Positions 27,704 to 39,030 of a DNA stretch of 64,000 bases are shown here, piece after piece; position 1 is the stretch's first letter, and each line of letters begins with the position of its first letter. A program made the translations under genes and the position numbers. The DNA is taken from positions 124,001-188,000 of the forward strand of contig NZ_JABBCQ020000008.1 in NCBI RefSeq assembly GCF_012844455.2, given 5' to 3'. Origin of the DNA: Comamonas suwonensis. GTDB lineage: Bacteria > Pseudomonadota > Gammaproteobacteria > Burkholderiales > Burkholderiaceae_C. The notes beneath the pieces are model-generated. The model made no database searches and was not told where the DNA came from. It saw only the letters and a list, made by a program, of their open reading frames with translations.

Positions 27704-27768
27704 CCAACTATCGCAGTTGCCAGAGATTGTTGGTTAAGGGCGCGCCGCTGAGGGACGCGCCCTTTTTT
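27704..27768 (+). ncRNA. Candidate small RNA or lepA leader attenuator (about 65 nt)
   Basis: A predicted promoter (-10 at 27692) is followed by the hairpin CAACT-ATCGC-AGTTG (27705-27719), a 16-base single-stranded stretch, and a strong terminator GGGCGCG / CGCGCCC with six T residues (27736-27768). The unit ends 50 bases before the lepA ATG. It reads as a stand-alone sRNA gene or an attenuator. No homologous family recognised. Confidence 0.45.
27736..27768 (+). terminator. Strong rho-independent terminator in front of lepA
   Basis: AAGGGCGCG, loop CCGCTGAGGGA, CGCGCCCTTTTTT. It lies upstream of, not after, an annotated gene end: mucD stops 344 bases earlier. Confidence 0.85.
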
Positions 27769-27817
27769 CTTGCGTCTGCCAACCACCTTTTTTCAATTCA
27801 AGCTGTCTTTCTCGTTG

Positions 27818-29625
<1,808 letters not shown>

Positions 29626-29626
<1 letters not shown>

Positions 29627-30603
29627 TGCAAGTCATTCAGTGGATCACGGCTGCCATCCTGGCGGCGTTTGTAGGCTACATCGCTGCCTGGTACACGGGT
29701 TCCATCGAAGGCAACTTCGCGCTACTGCTGTTTTTGGCAACGGTGGTGACTGGCGTGTACTGGCTGGCCGAGCGCTTTTACTTCTGGCCCAAGCGCCGCG
29801 CTGCGGCGGTCGCGCTGGAGCAGGCGGTGATTGAGCGTCGTGCCGAGCTGGATCGCATGGGCATCGCCAAGACGGATCTTGACGTCTCGGAAGAGGCCAA
29901 GGGCCGCATCTTGATGCAGCCCTGGTGGCTGGACTGGACCGCAGGCCTGTTCCCGGTGATTGCCATCGTGTTCGTGCTGCGTTCGTTCTTGTTTGAGCCC
30001 TTCAAGATCCCTTCGGGCTCCATGATCCCGACGCTGATGGTGGGTGACCTGATCCTGGTGAACAAGTTCACCTACGGTGTCCGTCTGCCCGTCATCAACA
30101 AGAAGATCACAGAAGGCAACAAGCCCCAGCGCGGCGATGTGATGGTGTTCCGTTACCCACCCCAGCCAACGCTCGATTACATCAAGCGTGTGGTGGGCGT
30201 GCCCGGTGATGAGGTGGCTTATATCAACAAGCGCCTTACCATCAATGGCCAGGAGCTGCCCACCCGCGAGCTGCCAGATTTTCTTGATCGTGACGTGATG
30301 CGTTACTTCAAGCAGTTTGAAGAGACCCTGGGTGAGAAGCCGCACAACATCATCGTTAACAGCGATGTGCCCGGTTTCATTCAAGGCACAAGCGATTTCG
30401 CCTTTAAGGAAAACTGCCGCTACAGCGTGGAGGGTGTGACCTGCAAAGTACCCGAAGGCCATTACTTCATGATGGGCGACAACCGCGATAACTCGCTGGA
30501 TTCTCGTTACTGGGGCTTTGTGCCGGACAAGAACATCGTGGGCAAGGCCTTCTTTGTCTGGATGAACTTTGGTGATCTGGGCCGTATTGGCCGCTTTCAC
30601 TAA
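29626..30603 (+). CDS. lepB: Signal peptidase I
   Basis: Membrane protease that removes Sec signal peptides. Two N-terminal membrane segments (about 2-20 and 25-45) and a third near 108-125. The catalytic Ser132 is in PSGSMIPTLMVGD and the Lys187 in DYIKRVVGVPGD; the family motif MGDNRDNSLDSRYWGFV follows. 325 residues, as in E. coli. ATG 29626 is used; TTG 29623 lies one codon upstream. Confidence 0.97.
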
Positions 30604-30686
30604 GCTCTAGCTAAGCTCTGGCATCTGTTTCGACAATTTTCTGGGATGAGCGGGTCGATACATTCCCGCCTAAAGAGGAGAAAAGA

Positions 30687-31037
30687 ATGAAGAATCTGGC
30701 ATTTCGTTCGCGCCAACGTGGCCTGTCCTTTATCGGTCTGGTGTTTCTCGTGGCCATCATCGTCTCGGTGGTGGCAATTGGCGCACAATCAGTGCCCGTC
30801 TTCCTCGAGTATCAAGCCATCACCAAGGCCGCCAACAAGGCCGCCGCTGAAGGCAATACCGTGGCGGAAGTCAAAGCCGCATTTGATCGCTCAGCAGCCA
30901 TTGATGACTTCAAGTCAGTCACGGGCAACGACTTGAATGTGACCAAGGTCAACGACAAGATCGTCGTGGGCTTTGAATATTCCCGTGAAATTCCTCTGGC
31001 AGGCCCTGCCTTCCTTGTTTACCGTTTCAAGAAATAG
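30687..31037 (+). CDS. DUF4845 membrane protein
   Basis: 116 residues. A short basic N-terminus (MKNLAFRSRQRG) is followed by a membrane segment similar to type IV pilin or pseudopilin starts (GLSFIGLVFLVAIIVSVVAIGA), then a small soluble domain ending AGPAFLVYRFKK. DUF4845 genes are commonly found between lepB and rnc in betaproteobacteria; function unknown. AAAGAGGAGAAAAGA before ATG 30687 is an unusually strong ribosome binding site. Confidence 0.9.
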   Translation: MKNLAFRSRQRGLSFIGLVFLVAIIVSVVAIGAQSVPVFLEYQAITKAANKAAAEGNTVAEVKAAFDRSAAIDDFKSVTGNDLNVTKVNDKIVVGFEYSREIPLAGPAFLVYRFKK

Positions 31038-31046
31038 TCCTTTCAG

Positions 31047-31730
31047 GTGGAACCTGCTCTAGTCGCACTGCAGCAAAGACTGCAACACCAATTTTCTAAT
31101 CTGGCCCTGCTGCAGCGTGCGGTAACGCACCGCAGCTTTTCGGCTGACAACAACGAACGCCTGGAGTTTCTGGGTGACTCGGTGCTCAGTCTCGCCATCT
31201 CCAGCTTGTTGTATGCCAAGCTGGAATCCATGCCCGAAGGCGATCTCTCGCGCGTTCGGGCCAATCTCGTCAAAGAAGGCACGCTGCACAAAATTGCTCT
31301 GCAGCTGCAATTGCCCGGGCTGTTGCGTCTGGGTGAAGGCGAATCCAAGTCGGGCGGCAAGCAGCGCCCCTCCATCCTGGCGGATGCCGTGGAAGCGCTG
31401 ATTGGCGCTGTCTATCTGGATGCTGGATTTTCCGCAGGCGAGAAAGTCGTCCATCACCTTTTTGAAGGCGTGGACATCAACCCCCACATGCGTGCGGCTG
31501 AAAAAGACCCTAAGACCGCACTGCAAGAGTTGTTGCAAGGCAAGCGCATGAAGCTGCCGCAATACGATGTGGTGGAAATCAGTGGCGCGGCGCACAAGCA
31601 GACCTTTAAGGTCGCGTGCACCATTGCCGAATGGAACATCAAAGCCCAGGGGACGGGAATATCCCGCCGTATGGGCGAGCAGGCAGCAGCTGCTGCCGTG
31701 CTGGATCAATTGAAAGCCAAAAATCCATGA
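31047..31730 (+). CDS. rnc: Ribonuclease III
   Basis: Double-strand-specific endonuclease for rRNA and mRNA processing. The signature [14 protein letters not shown] lies at residues about 36-49 and further acidic residues in [18 protein letters not shown]; the C-terminal dsRNA-binding domain (about 155-225) ends [20 protein letters not shown] start at 31047 is the first codon fitting the family N-terminus. The stop overlaps the era start (ATGA). Confidence 0.96.
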   Translation: MEPALVALQQRLQHQFSNLALLQRAVTHRSFSADNNERLEFLGDSVLSLAISSLLYAKLESMPEGDLSRVRANLVKEGTLHKIALQLQLPGLLRLGEGESKSGGKQRPSILADAVEALIGAVYLDAGFSAGEKVVHHLFEGVDINPHMRAAEKDPKTALQELLQGKRMKLPQYDVVEISGAAHKQTFKVACTIAEWNIKAQGTGISRRMGEQAAAAAVLDQLKAKNP

Positions 31731-32830
31731 CCGATGCTGCTAAGAAAAAGATAGCAGGCACCGTAGGTGCATCGAACGCTAAGGCCCTGAAAGGGCCTAA
31801 GGCCGTTTCTACCGATATCAGCGACCCTAGCCTGGACTACATCAGCGAAATGCTGGCGGCAGCCAAGCCCGGCAGCGCTCCTACTGTGATGCGCGATGAA
31901 GAGTCGGCTGAGCCTGCGCGCGTTTACGCGCCAGAAGAGCAGCGCTGCGGCCTGATCGCCATTGTGGGCAAGCCCAACGTCGGCAAGTCCACGTTGATGA
32001 ACGCGCTGGTCGGCCAGAAGGTCTCGATTACCTCGCGCAAGGCACAGACCACGCGTCACCGCATTACCGGTATCCGTACCAAGGACGATACGCAGTTCGT
32101 TTTTGTGGATACGCCCGGTTTTCAGACCAAGCACTCCACCGCCCTCAACAAGTCGCTGAACAAGACTGTTCTGGGCGCGATTGGTGATGTGGACCTGATC
32201 TTGTTCGTGGTCGAAGCCGGCAGCTTTACCCCGGCGGATGCCAAGGTGCTGAGCCTGTTCAAGCCCGGTATTCCCACGCTGTTGATTGCCAACAAGCTGG
32301 ACACCGTGGGCCGCCGCCATGAAGTGGCACCTTGGCTCAAGGATATGCAAGAGCGCCATCCTTTTGCTGAGTTCGTGCCCATGTCGGCCAAGAACAAAAA
32401 AGATGTCGAACGCATGTTCGGTATCTGCTCCAAGTACCTGCCACAGCAGGAATGGTTCTACGGCGAAGATGAACTGACCGACCGCAGCGAGAAATTCCTG
32501 GCGTCTGAAACCCTGCGCGAGAAGCTGTTCCGCTTTACCGGCGACGAGCTGCCTTACACCTCCACGGTCGTCATCGACAAGTTCGAGGAAGAGCCCAGCC
32601 CCAAGTTTGGCCGCTTCATGCGCATCGCCGCCACCATCGTGGTTGAGCGCGACGGTCACAAGGCCATGGTGATTGGTCAGGGTGGCGAGCGCCTCAAGCG
32701 TATCTCTACCGAAACGCGCCAAGACCTGGAAAAGATTCTGGACGCCAAGGTGTTTCTGGAAGTCTGGGTCAAGGTCAAGTCTGGCTGGGCGGATGATGAG
32801 GCCCGCGTCAAATCCTTCGGCTATGAGTGA
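31727..32830 (+). CDS. era: GTPase Era
   Basis: Essential GTPase that binds 16S rRNA and assists 30S maturation. G1 GKPNVGKST begins at residue 81; G3 is [10 protein letters not shown]4 is NKLDTVG; the C-terminal KH domain has [22 protein letters not shown]1 normally begins near residue 15, so there is an N-terminal extension of about 66 residues, Ala/Lys-rich and probably disordered. The extension begins at the ATG coupled to rnc, and no later start has better support. Confidence 0.95.
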   Translation: MTDAAKKKIAGTVGASNAKALKGPKAVSTDISDPSLDYISEMLAAAKPGSAPTVMRDEESAEPARVYAPEEQRCGLIAIVGKPNVGKSTLMNALVGQKVSITSRKAQTTRHRITGIRTKDDTQFVFVDTPGFQTKHSTALNKSLNKTVLGAIGDVDLILFVVEAGSFTPADAKVLSLFKPGIPTLLIANKLDTVGRRHEVAPWLKDMQERHPFAEFVPMSAKNKKDVERMFGICSKYLPQQEWFYGEDELTDRSEKFLASETLREKLFRFTGDELPYTSTVVIDKFEEEPSPKFGRFMRIAATIVVERDGHKAMVIGQGGERLKRISTETRQDLEKILDAKVFLEVWVKVKSGWADDEARVKSFGYE

Positions 32831-32880
32831 TTGCCTTGCGGCTCGGTGAATACTGCGCTGCAAGCTATCATTTCCGAACC

Positions 32881-32911
32881 AAGGCCTCTGCTGAGGCCTT
32901 TTCTCTTTTCT
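32881..32911 (+). terminator. Terminator between era and recO
   Basis: AAGGCCTC-TGCT-GAGGCCTT followed by TTCTCTTTTC. It lies 50 bases after the era stop and just before the recO start at 32922, so recO needs read-through or a promoter overlapping this hairpin. Confidence 0.75.
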
Positions 32912-32921
32912 GAAGCACTCC

Positions 32922-33698
32922 GTGGCAGCCAAACGCGTCAGCGACGAACCCGCATACATCCTGCACCAGTACGACTGGAGCGAATCCAGCCTGATTCTGG
33001 AGGTGTTCACGCGCCATCGTGGTCGCGTGGCGCTGGCGGCCAAGGGCGTCAAGCGTCACACCTCCAACTTCCGCCCCGTGCTGCTGCCGCTGCAGCCGCT
33101 GAAGCTCAACTACACGCTGGGTGCAGAGGGGAATGCCGAAATTCACTCGCTCAAAGGCGCGGAGTGGGTGGGCGGCCATGTCATGCCGCAGGGCGATGCG
33201 TTGTGGTCGGGCATGTATCTCAACGAGCTGCTGCTGCGCCTGCTGGCACGCGACGACCCGTATGCGGCGCTGTTTGATATTTACGCTGGCGTGGTACGCG
33301 TGCTGGCCGGTCAGCATGGCGGCACTACCGATGCCATAGAGCCGGTGCTGCGCGCTTTTGAATTGGTACTGCTGCGTGAGCTGGGCCATCTGCCGGATCT
33401 GACGCAGGAAAGCGCCACGCTCAGCCAAGTCAATACTGCTTTGCGCTACACGCTGGTGGCTGATGGCGGGTTGCGCCAGGCCTCTGAATACGAGCGCGCG
33501 GCGCTTACCGGCGTACAGTGGCAGAGCATAGAGCTGGCGCTGCAGACCGATCAGCCCTTTCCCCGCACCCTCAAGGCGCTGGCCGAGCCCGAAGTGGCTC
33601 AGGCCCTGAAGCCGCAATTGCGCAATCTTCTGCAATACCATTGCGGCTCGACAATGCTGCGCACCCGCCAGCTGATGATGGATTTGCAATCGCTATGA
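32922..33698 (+). CDS. recO: DNA repair protein RecO
   Basis: RecFOR pathway protein that helps load RecA on SSB-coated DNA. The N-terminal OB fold has [34 protein letters not shown]; a helical domain follows with [23 protein letters not shown]. 258 residues. Zn-ligand Cys residues seen in some RecO proteins are absent. Start GTG 32922. The stop overlaps the pdxJ start (ATGA). Confidence 0.94.
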   Translation: MAAKRVSDEPAYILHQYDWSESSLILEVFTRHRGRVALAAKGVKRHTSNFRPVLLPLQPLKLNYTLGAEGNAEIHSLKGAEWVGGHVMPQGDALWSGMYLNELLLRLLARDDPYAALFDIYAGVVRVLAGQHGGTTDAIEPVLRAFELVLLRELGHLPDLTQESATLSQVNTALRYTLVADGGLRQASEYERAALTGVQWQSIELALQTDQPFPRTLKALAEPEVAQALKPQLRNLLQYHCGSTMLRTRQLMMDLQSL

Positions 33699-34468
33699 AC
33701 CACTCTGCCTCCCCACGCACCGCGCTTTCAGTCAATGTCAACAAGGTGGCGCTGCTGCGCAATACCCGCCATCTGGGTATTCCGTCGGTCACACGCGCGG
33801 CGCAAATCTGTCTGGAAGCCGGGGCGCAGGGCATTACCATCCACCCCCGTCCTGACGAGCGCCATATCCGCGCGCAAGACGTGTTTGATCTGCAGGAACT
33901 GCTCAAGAGCTGGCCCCAGGCCGAGTTCAATATTGAGGGCAACCCCACGCAGAACCTGATGGATTTCATCCGTCAGACGCGTCCGCATCAGGCCACTTTT
34001 GTGCCTGACAGCGAAGAGCAGTTCACCAGCGACCATGGCTGGACCTTCCCGCAGGATGCCGAGCGTTTGAAGCCTCTGATCGCCGAATGCAAGGCGCTGG
34101 GCGTGCGCGTCAGCCTGTTCATGGATCCTGTCCCTGAACAAATGGCTGCCGCCAAAGCCGTGGGTGCCGACCGCGTGGAGCTGTATACCGAGCCCTTTGC
34201 CGCTAACTGGGGCAAGGCTGATCAAGAGCTGCAACTGCAAACCTACGCCAAGGCCGCGCAGGCCGCGCTGGATGCGGGGCTGGGTATCAACGCTGGTCAC
34301 GATCTGAATCGCGACAACCTGGCTGCCTTTGTGGCGCGCGTGCCCGGCCTAGCCGAAGTGTCGATTGGTCACGCCCTGATTGCCGATGCGCTGGAGCTGG
34401 GTTATGCCGAAACCGTGAAGGCGTATCAGGCCTGCATCGATGCTGGCATGGCGCTCAAGAAATCCTAA
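33695..34468 (+). CDS. pdxJ: Pyridoxine 5'-phosphate synthase
   Basis: Final ring-closing step of DXP-dependent vitamin B6 synthesis. It begins [16 protein letters not shown] and has [49 protein letters not shown] and [13 protein letters not shown]. 257 residues. ATG 33695 is coupled to the recO stop. A family-2 repeat follows immediately. Confidence 0.96.
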   Translation: MNHSASPRTALSVNVNKVALLRNTRHLGIPSVTRAAQICLEAGAQGITIHPRPDERHIRAQDVFDLQELLKSWPQAEFNIEGNPTQNLMDFIRQTRPHQATFVPDSEEQFTSDHGWTFPQDAERLKPLIAECKALGVRVSLFMDPVPEQMAAAKAVGADRVELYTEPFAANWGKADQELQLQTYAKAAQAALDAGLGINAGHDLNRDNLAAFVARVPGLAEVSIGHALIADALELGYAETVKAYQACIDAGMALKKS

Positions 34469-34472
34469 AACC

Positions 34473-34512
34473 ATAGCTGCCAGCGCTTGATGAATAAGCG
34501 CTTGAGCCATTT
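34473..34512 (+). repeat. Repeat family 2 copy between pdxJ and acpS
   Basis: ATAGCTGCCAGCGCTTG, ATGAAT, AAGCGCTTGAGCC: the clearest copy, with inner arms AGCGCTT / AAGCGCT. The following GAGCC-ATTTTT-GGCTC adds a second small hairpin. Confidence 0.65.
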
Positions 34513-34533
34513 TTGGCTCATAAGGAGTAAAGC

Positions 34534-34935
34534 ATGATCTACGGCATAGGTACGGACATCTGCGACGTGCGCCGCATTCGCGAGAGTCTGGAAAAGCATG
34601 GCGAGCGCTTTGCCAGAAAAATTCTGGCCGATGGCGAACTGGCTACCTGGAAGGCCCGCAGCGAGCGCTGGCCCGAGCGCGGCATTCGCTATATGGCCAC
34701 GCGCTTTTCGGCCAAAGAGGCGTTTAGCAAGGCGATAGGCATGGGCATGGTCATGCCCATGACCTGGCGACATTGCGAGGTCATCAAACTGCCCAGCGGC
34801 CAGCCTGCGATTTGCCTGCATGGCGCACTCAAAGAATGGTTTGAAAAAAACCATCTGACCGTGCACCTGTCGGTCACGGATGAAAGCGACTACGCGGCCA
34901 GCTTCTGCGTCGTGGAAAAAATATCACCCCCCTGA
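34534..34935 (+). CDS. acpS: Holo-[acyl-carrier-protein] synthase
   Basis: Attaches 4'-phosphopantetheine to AcpP Ser37. [14 protein letters not shown] carries the Mg-binding Asp8, and [15 protein letters not shown] has the catalytic Glu/Lys motif. 133 residues. AAGGAG 6 bases before ATG 34534. The last residues (ISPP) and the TGA stop are formed by the start of repeat copy 3. Confidence 0.95.
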   Translation: MIYGIGTDICDVRRIRESLEKHGERFARKILADGELATWKARSERWPERGIRYMATRFSAKEAFSKAIGMGMVMPMTWRHCEVIKLPSGQPAICLHGALKEWFEKNHLTVHLSVTDESDYAASFCVVEKISPP

Positions 34936-35004
34936 GCCGCTTCGCGGCTTCCCCCAGGGGGACGGCCACCTTTGCTGCGGGGCGGCCCTTGCTGGTGGCC
35001 TCTG
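34927..35004 (+). repeat. Stop-codon-anchored dispersed repeat, copy 3
   Basis: CCCCCCTGAGCCGCTTCGCG then GCTTCCCCCAGGGGGACGGCC and GGGGCGGCCCTTGC. It has the GAGCCGC-TTC-GCGGCTTC hairpin, and the CCCCC / GGGGG arms pair. The TGA inside the first block is the acpS stop codon. Confidence 0.75.
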
Positions 35005-35049
35005 GGTTTGGTCAGGAAAACCTTTAAGTTCACTTTTCTAGAAGTATTC

Positions 35050-36141
35050 ATGAGCATGCACGCACCTCTGATCATTGACATTGCCGGCACATCGCTGACC
35101 GATGAGGATCGCGCCCGTCTGGCCCATCCGCTGGTGGGCGGCATCATCCTCTTCAAGCGCAACTGGGAAGACCGTAGCGCTCTGGTTCAGCTGTGCGCTG
35201 ACATCAAGGCCATCAAGCCTGACCTGCTGATCAGCGTGGACCACGAAGGCGGCCGGGTGCAGCGCTTTCGTACCGATGGCTTTACCCACATTCCGCCCAT
35301 GCGCGCCTTTGGCGAGATGTGGATGGATGACGGCAAGGGCAAAAAGCAGCGTGAAGGCAGCGGCGCCATGCGCGCCATGAATGCGGCCACGGCGGCGGGC
35401 TATGTGCTGGGCACGGAGCTGCGTGCCTGCGGCGTGGATTTCAGCTTCACGCCCGTGCTGGATCTGGACTACGGCGAATCCTCGGTCATTGGCGACCGCA
35501 GCTTCCACCGTGATCCGCGCGTGGTGGCGACCCTGGCCAAGAGCCTGATGCACGGCCTGCTGCAGGCCGGCATGGGCAACTGTGGCAAGCATTTCCCGGG
35601 TCATGGCTTTGTGAAGGCGGATTCACATGTGGATATCCCCGTCGACAAGCGCAGCCTGGGCGCCATCCTTGATGAAGATGCCGCTCCATACCCTTGGCTG
35701 ACCAGCGTGCTGACTGCAGTGATGCCGGCCCACGTCATCTACCCCAAGGTGGATAAGCGTCCCGCAGGCTTTAGCGAAAAGTGGCTCAAGGACATTCTGC
35801 GCAGCCGCCTGCGCTATGACGGTGCCATCTTCAGTGATGACCTGAGCATGGAGGGCGCGCGTCGTATCAATGGTGAGCTGATCAGCTTTACCGATGCCGC
35901 GTTGGCTGCGCTGAATGCGGGCTGTGACATGGTGCTGCTGTGCAACCAGAGCCTGGGCTTTGGCGAGCATGTGGATGAATTACTGGACGGCATGGATGCT
36001 GCGCTGCGCGATGGCCGCTGGCTGCCTGACGAAGACAGCGAATCTCGCCGCCTGTCGTTGTTGCCGGATACCGAACCTCAGGCATGGGACGATCTGATGC
36101 GTCAGCCCGCTTATTTGGAGGCGCTGAATCTGCTGCCTTAA
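35050..36141 (+). CDS. nagZ: Beta-N-acetylhexosaminidase (NagZ)
   Basis: Cytoplasmic glycosidase removing GlcNAc from anhydromuropeptides in cell-wall recycling. Glycoside hydrolase family 3: LLISVDHEGGRVQRFR, the GH3 loop KHFPGHGFVKADSHVDIP with the acid/base Asp-His pair, and FSDDLSMEGA with the nucleophile Asp. 363 residues from ATG 35050 (MSMHAPLIIDIAG). The usual betaproteobacterial context acpS-nagZ. A terminator follows. Confidence 0.95.
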   Translation: MSMHAPLIIDIAGTSLTDEDRARLAHPLVGGIILFKRNWEDRSALVQLCADIKAIKPDLLISVDHEGGRVQRFRTDGFTHIPPMRAFGEMWMDDGKGKKQREGSGAMRAMNAATAAGYVLGTELRACGVDFSFTPVLDLDYGESSVIGDRSFHRDPRVVATLAKSLMHGLLQAGMGNCGKHFPGHGFVKADSHVDIPVDKRSLGAILDEDAAPYPWLTSVLTAVMPAHVIYPKVDKRPAGFSEKWLKDILRSRLRYDGAIFSDDLSMEGARRINGELISFTDAALAALNAGCDMVLLCNQSLGFGEHVDELLDGMDAALRDGRWLPDEDSESRRLSLLPDTEPQAWDDLMRQPAYLEALNLLP

Positions 36142-36167
36142 ATCACGATAAACAGGCTCACTCCTAC

Positions 36168-36203
36168 ATCCGCTGCAAGCTTCGGTTTGCAGCGGATTTT
36201 TTT
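36168..36203 (+). terminator. Terminator after nagZ
   Basis: ATCCGCTGCAA, loop GCTTCGG, TTTGCAGCGGAT, T6. Strong stem, 26 bases after the stop. Confidence 0.88.
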
Positions 36204-36540
36204 ACGCCTCTTCATGCTGATGAGGGTCAGTCTTATGTCTTATATCTAATGGTAAACCCCACGTTTTTGCTGAGATAAAAGACCACGACCGGCAGGCAGT
36301 TGTGCTCATTCCAAGATACAGCTAATTGCATGGGTAACTATTATTGAGACATTAAAAAGTATGAGAAAGCTTCATCGTGCAGGCTTTTTCCGGGTGTGTG
36401 TGCGTACTTTTTTATCGGGTTTTGCCAATTTTTGCATGCACGTCTCGTCGCATTTCACAGGGTCACAAGTCCTGAACGAGCGCATCCCAGCGAATGGCTG
36501 GCATGCCGATCTCGCTGTTTACACGATGTAGGAATCAACA
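36204..36540 (+). promoter_or_regulatory. Upstream region of the GMC dehydrogenase operon
   Basis: About 340 AT-rich bases without a credible gene, between the nagZ terminator and ATG 36541. It must contain the operon promoter and any operator. I see no confident -35/-10 pair and no recognisable operator. GTAGGAATC before the ATG is the probable ribosome binding site. Confidence 0.45.
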
Positions 36541-37245
36541 ATGTCTAACTCTTCCCCACCCAGTCGCAGATCGTTTCTGATGGCCTCCGGTGCTGGTGCC
36601 GGCGTGGCGCTGACCGGTGTTGCCATGACGTTTCATGCCAACTCCAAGGAGGTGCCTGTTCCGCTGGACAAGTACAAGCCTGAGTACCTCAACCCTGAGG
36701 AATGGGCTTTTGTGATGGCCGCCACGGCCCGCCTGATCCCTTCGGATGGCGACGGCCCAGGCGCTATCGAAGCCCATGTGCCGGTGTTCATCGACCGCCA
36801 GTTGCAGGGCTACTACGGCAATGCCGAGATCTGGTACATGGAAGGCCCTCACGACCCTGCCGCTACGCCCGATCGGGGCTGGCAGTCGCCGCTGAACCCT
36901 GCACAGCTCTATCGCAAGGCGATCCCTGCGTTCAACGCAGTGTGCAAAGAGCGCTTTGGCAAGGAATTCAAGGCTCTGGACCCCAAGCAGCAAGACGAAG
37001 CACTGACCGCACTGCAAAAGGGCGAGATCAAGCTGGACCCTGAGCTGAGCTTCTTCTTCACCACGCTGCTGGCCAATACCAAGGAAGGCTACTTTGCCGA
37101 CCCTGTGCACGGCGGCAACCACGGCATGCAGTCCTGGAAATACATCGGCTTCCCCGGCGCGCGCGCCAGCTACGCCGAATGGGTGGATCAGCACAACAAG
37201 AAGTACCCCCTGGGCCCTGTATCCATCAAAGGCGAGAGAGCATAA
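36541..37245 (+). CDS. Gluconate 2-dehydrogenase subunit 3 family protein (small subunit, Tat-exported)
   Basis: Small subunit of a periplasmic flavoprotein dehydrogenase. The N-terminus has a twin-arginine signal (SRRSFLMASGAGAGVALTGVAM), which would export the folded complex together with the FAD subunit. The mature part has YLNPEEWAFVMAATARLIPSD and ends GGNHGMQSWKYIGFPGARASY, both typical of the family. 234 residues; 2 bases separate it from the GMC subunit gene. Confidence 0.92.
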   Translation: MSNSSPPSRRSFLMASGAGAGVALTGVAMTFHANSKEVPVPLDKYKPEYLNPEEWAFVMAATARLIPSDGDGPGAIEAHVPVFIDRQLQGYYGNAEIWYMEGPHDPAATPDRGWQSPLNPAQLYRKAIPAFNAVCKERFGKEFKALDPKQQDEALTALQKGEIKLDPELSFFFTTLLANTKEGYFADPVHGGNHGMQSWKYIGFPGARASYAEWVDQHNKKYPLGPVSIKGERA

Positions 37246-37247
37246 CC

Positions 37248-39017
37248 ATGGCACGCATTGAAAAGAAAAAAGACGTCGTGATCGTCGGCCTGGGCTGGAC
37301 TGGCTCTATCGCAGGTATGGAATTGGCCGCTGAAGGCCTGGAAATCGTGGCGCTGGAGCGTGGCGGTGACCAGAACACGGTGCCGGAGTTCAAGTACCCC
37401 AATCAGATCGACGAACTGACTTACGGTGTGCGCCTGAAGAACATGCAGCACCCGCGCCAGGCAACGGTGACAGTACGTCGTGACGACAATGAAATCGCTC
37501 TGCCTTACCGTTCGATGGGCTCCTTCCTGCCCGCCAATGGCGTGGGCGGTGCCGGTACGCACTGGAATGGTTTGCTGTGGCGCCCTCAGCCCGAAGAAAT
37601 CAAGCTGCGCAGCTATGTGAAGGAAAAATGGGGCGAGTCCATCATTCCTGAAGGCATGAACCTGATGGATTACCCCGTCAGCTATGACGAGCTGGAGCCC
37701 TTCTTCACCCAGTTTGACGAGGTGGCCGGTGTCTCCGGCAAGGCTGGCAATCTCAAGGGCCAGATTCAGGCAGGCGGTAATCCCTTCGAAGGCTGGCGCT
37801 CCAAAGAGTACCCCATGCCTGCGCTGGGCACGACTTACGACTCCAGCAAGTTTGCAGCCACGGCCAAGAATATGGGGCTGCACCCATTTCCCGCACCAGC
37901 AGGTATTGCATCGACGTCTTATGTGAACCCCTATGGCATGCAGATGGCACCCTGCAACTTCTGCGGTTTCTGCGAGCGCTTTGGTTGTTACCAGTATTCC
38001 AAATCGTCGCCCCAGACGGCCGTGCTGGATGCCCTCAAGCGCAAACCCAACTTCAGCTACCGCACTCACTCTGAAGTGCTGCGCGTGGAAACTTCGGCGG
38101 ACGGCAAGACCGCTACAGGTGTGACTTACTTTGATGCCATCAAGCAAGAAGAAGTCTTCCAGCCTGCAGACCTGGTGATTCTGTCGTCTTACCAGCTCAA
38201 CAACGTGCACCTGATGCTGGTGTCCGGCATTGGCAAGCCTTACGACCCCAAGACCAACACCGGTGTGACGGGCAAGAACTACGCCTACCAGATGAACGGT
38301 GGCGTGACCTTGTTCTTCAAGGAGGAAAACTTCAATCCCTTCATCGGTCACGGCTCCAACGGCATGTGTATCGATGACTTCGGCATCAACCAGAACGACT
38401 TCGGCAAGCTGGGCTTCATCGGCGGCGCTTACTGGCGCGTAGGCACCATGAACGGACAGCCTATCCGCTCTATGCCGCTGCCCAAGGGCACACCGGGCTG
38501 GGGCGCTGGCTGGAAGAAGGGCATTGGTGAGTGGTATGGCCACTCCATGTCCATCGGTACACACGGCTCGCACATGTCCTACCGCAACAACCATCTGGAT
38601 CTGGATCCCACCTACAAGGATCCCCATGGTCGTCCATTGATGCGCATGACCTTCAACTGGCAGGACAACGACATCAAGATGACCCAGTACCAGAAGATCA
38701 AGGCCGAGGAAGTGGGCAACGCTTTGAAGCCCGATCTGCTGCAGTCCGGCTTCAAGAACATCGGTGCCAAGTTTGACGTGCGCCCCTACCAGACCACGCA
38801 CAACACCGGTGGCCATGTCATGTCCGACAAGCCCAGCGAAGGTGCGGTCAACCGCTACTGCCAGGCATGGGACAAGCACAACGTGTTTGTCTTCGGTGCG
38901 GGCAACTTTGTGCAGAACACCCAGTACAACCCTACTGGCATGGTCGGCGGTCTTGCGTACTGGACGCTGCACGCCATCCGCACGATGTACCTGAAGAACC
39001 CCCGTCCGCTGGTCTGA
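37248..39017 (+). CDS. GMC-family FAD dehydrogenase, large subunit with Fe-S-type Cys cluster
   Basis: Catalytic subunit oxidising a sugar, sugar acid or polyol; exact substrate not readable. The FAD site is VVIVGLGWTGSIAGMELAAEG (about 10-30), and GVGGAGTHWNG is the GMC motif. Active-site His lies in TTHNTGGHVMSDKP and the C-terminal NPTGMVGGLAYWTLHA. Four Cys at 236, 239, 242 and 247 (CNFCGFCERFGC) match the iron-sulfur site of FAD-glucose and gluconate dehydrogenase large subunits ([3Fe-4S] in the former). It has no signal peptide, so export depends on the small subunit. ATG 37248 is chosen; the frame is open upstream within the small-subunit gene. Confidence 0.93.
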   Translation: MARIEKKKDVVIVGLGWTGSIAGMELAAEGLEIVALERGGDQNTVPEFKYPNQIDELTYGVRLKNMQHPRQATVTVRRDDNEIALPYRSMGSFLPANGVGGAGTHWNGLLWRPQPEEIKLRSYVKEKWGESIIPEGMNLMDYPVSYDELEPFFTQFDEVAGVSGKAGNLKGQIQAGGNPFEGWRSKEYPMPALGTTYDSSKFAATAKNMGLHPFPAPAGIASTSYVNPYGMQMAPCNFCGFCERFGCYQYSKSSPQTAVLDALKRKPNFSYRTHSEVLRVETSADGKTATGVTYFDAIKQEEVFQPADLVILSSYQLNNVHLMLVSGIGKPYDPKTNTGVTGKNYAYQMNGGVTLFFKEENFNPFIGHGSNGMCIDDFGINQNDFGKLGFIGGAYWRVGTMNGQPIRSMPLPKGTPGWGAGWKKGIGEWYGHSMSIGTHGSHMSYRNNHLDLDPTYKDPHGRPLMRMTFNWQDNDIKMTQYQKIKAEEVGNALKPDLLQSGFKNIGAKFDVRPYQTTHNTGGHVMSDKPSEGAVNRYCQAWDKHNVFVFGAGNFVQNTQYNPTGMVGGLAYWTLHAIRTMYLKNPRPLV

Positions 39018-39030
39018 GCAGGAGCACACG

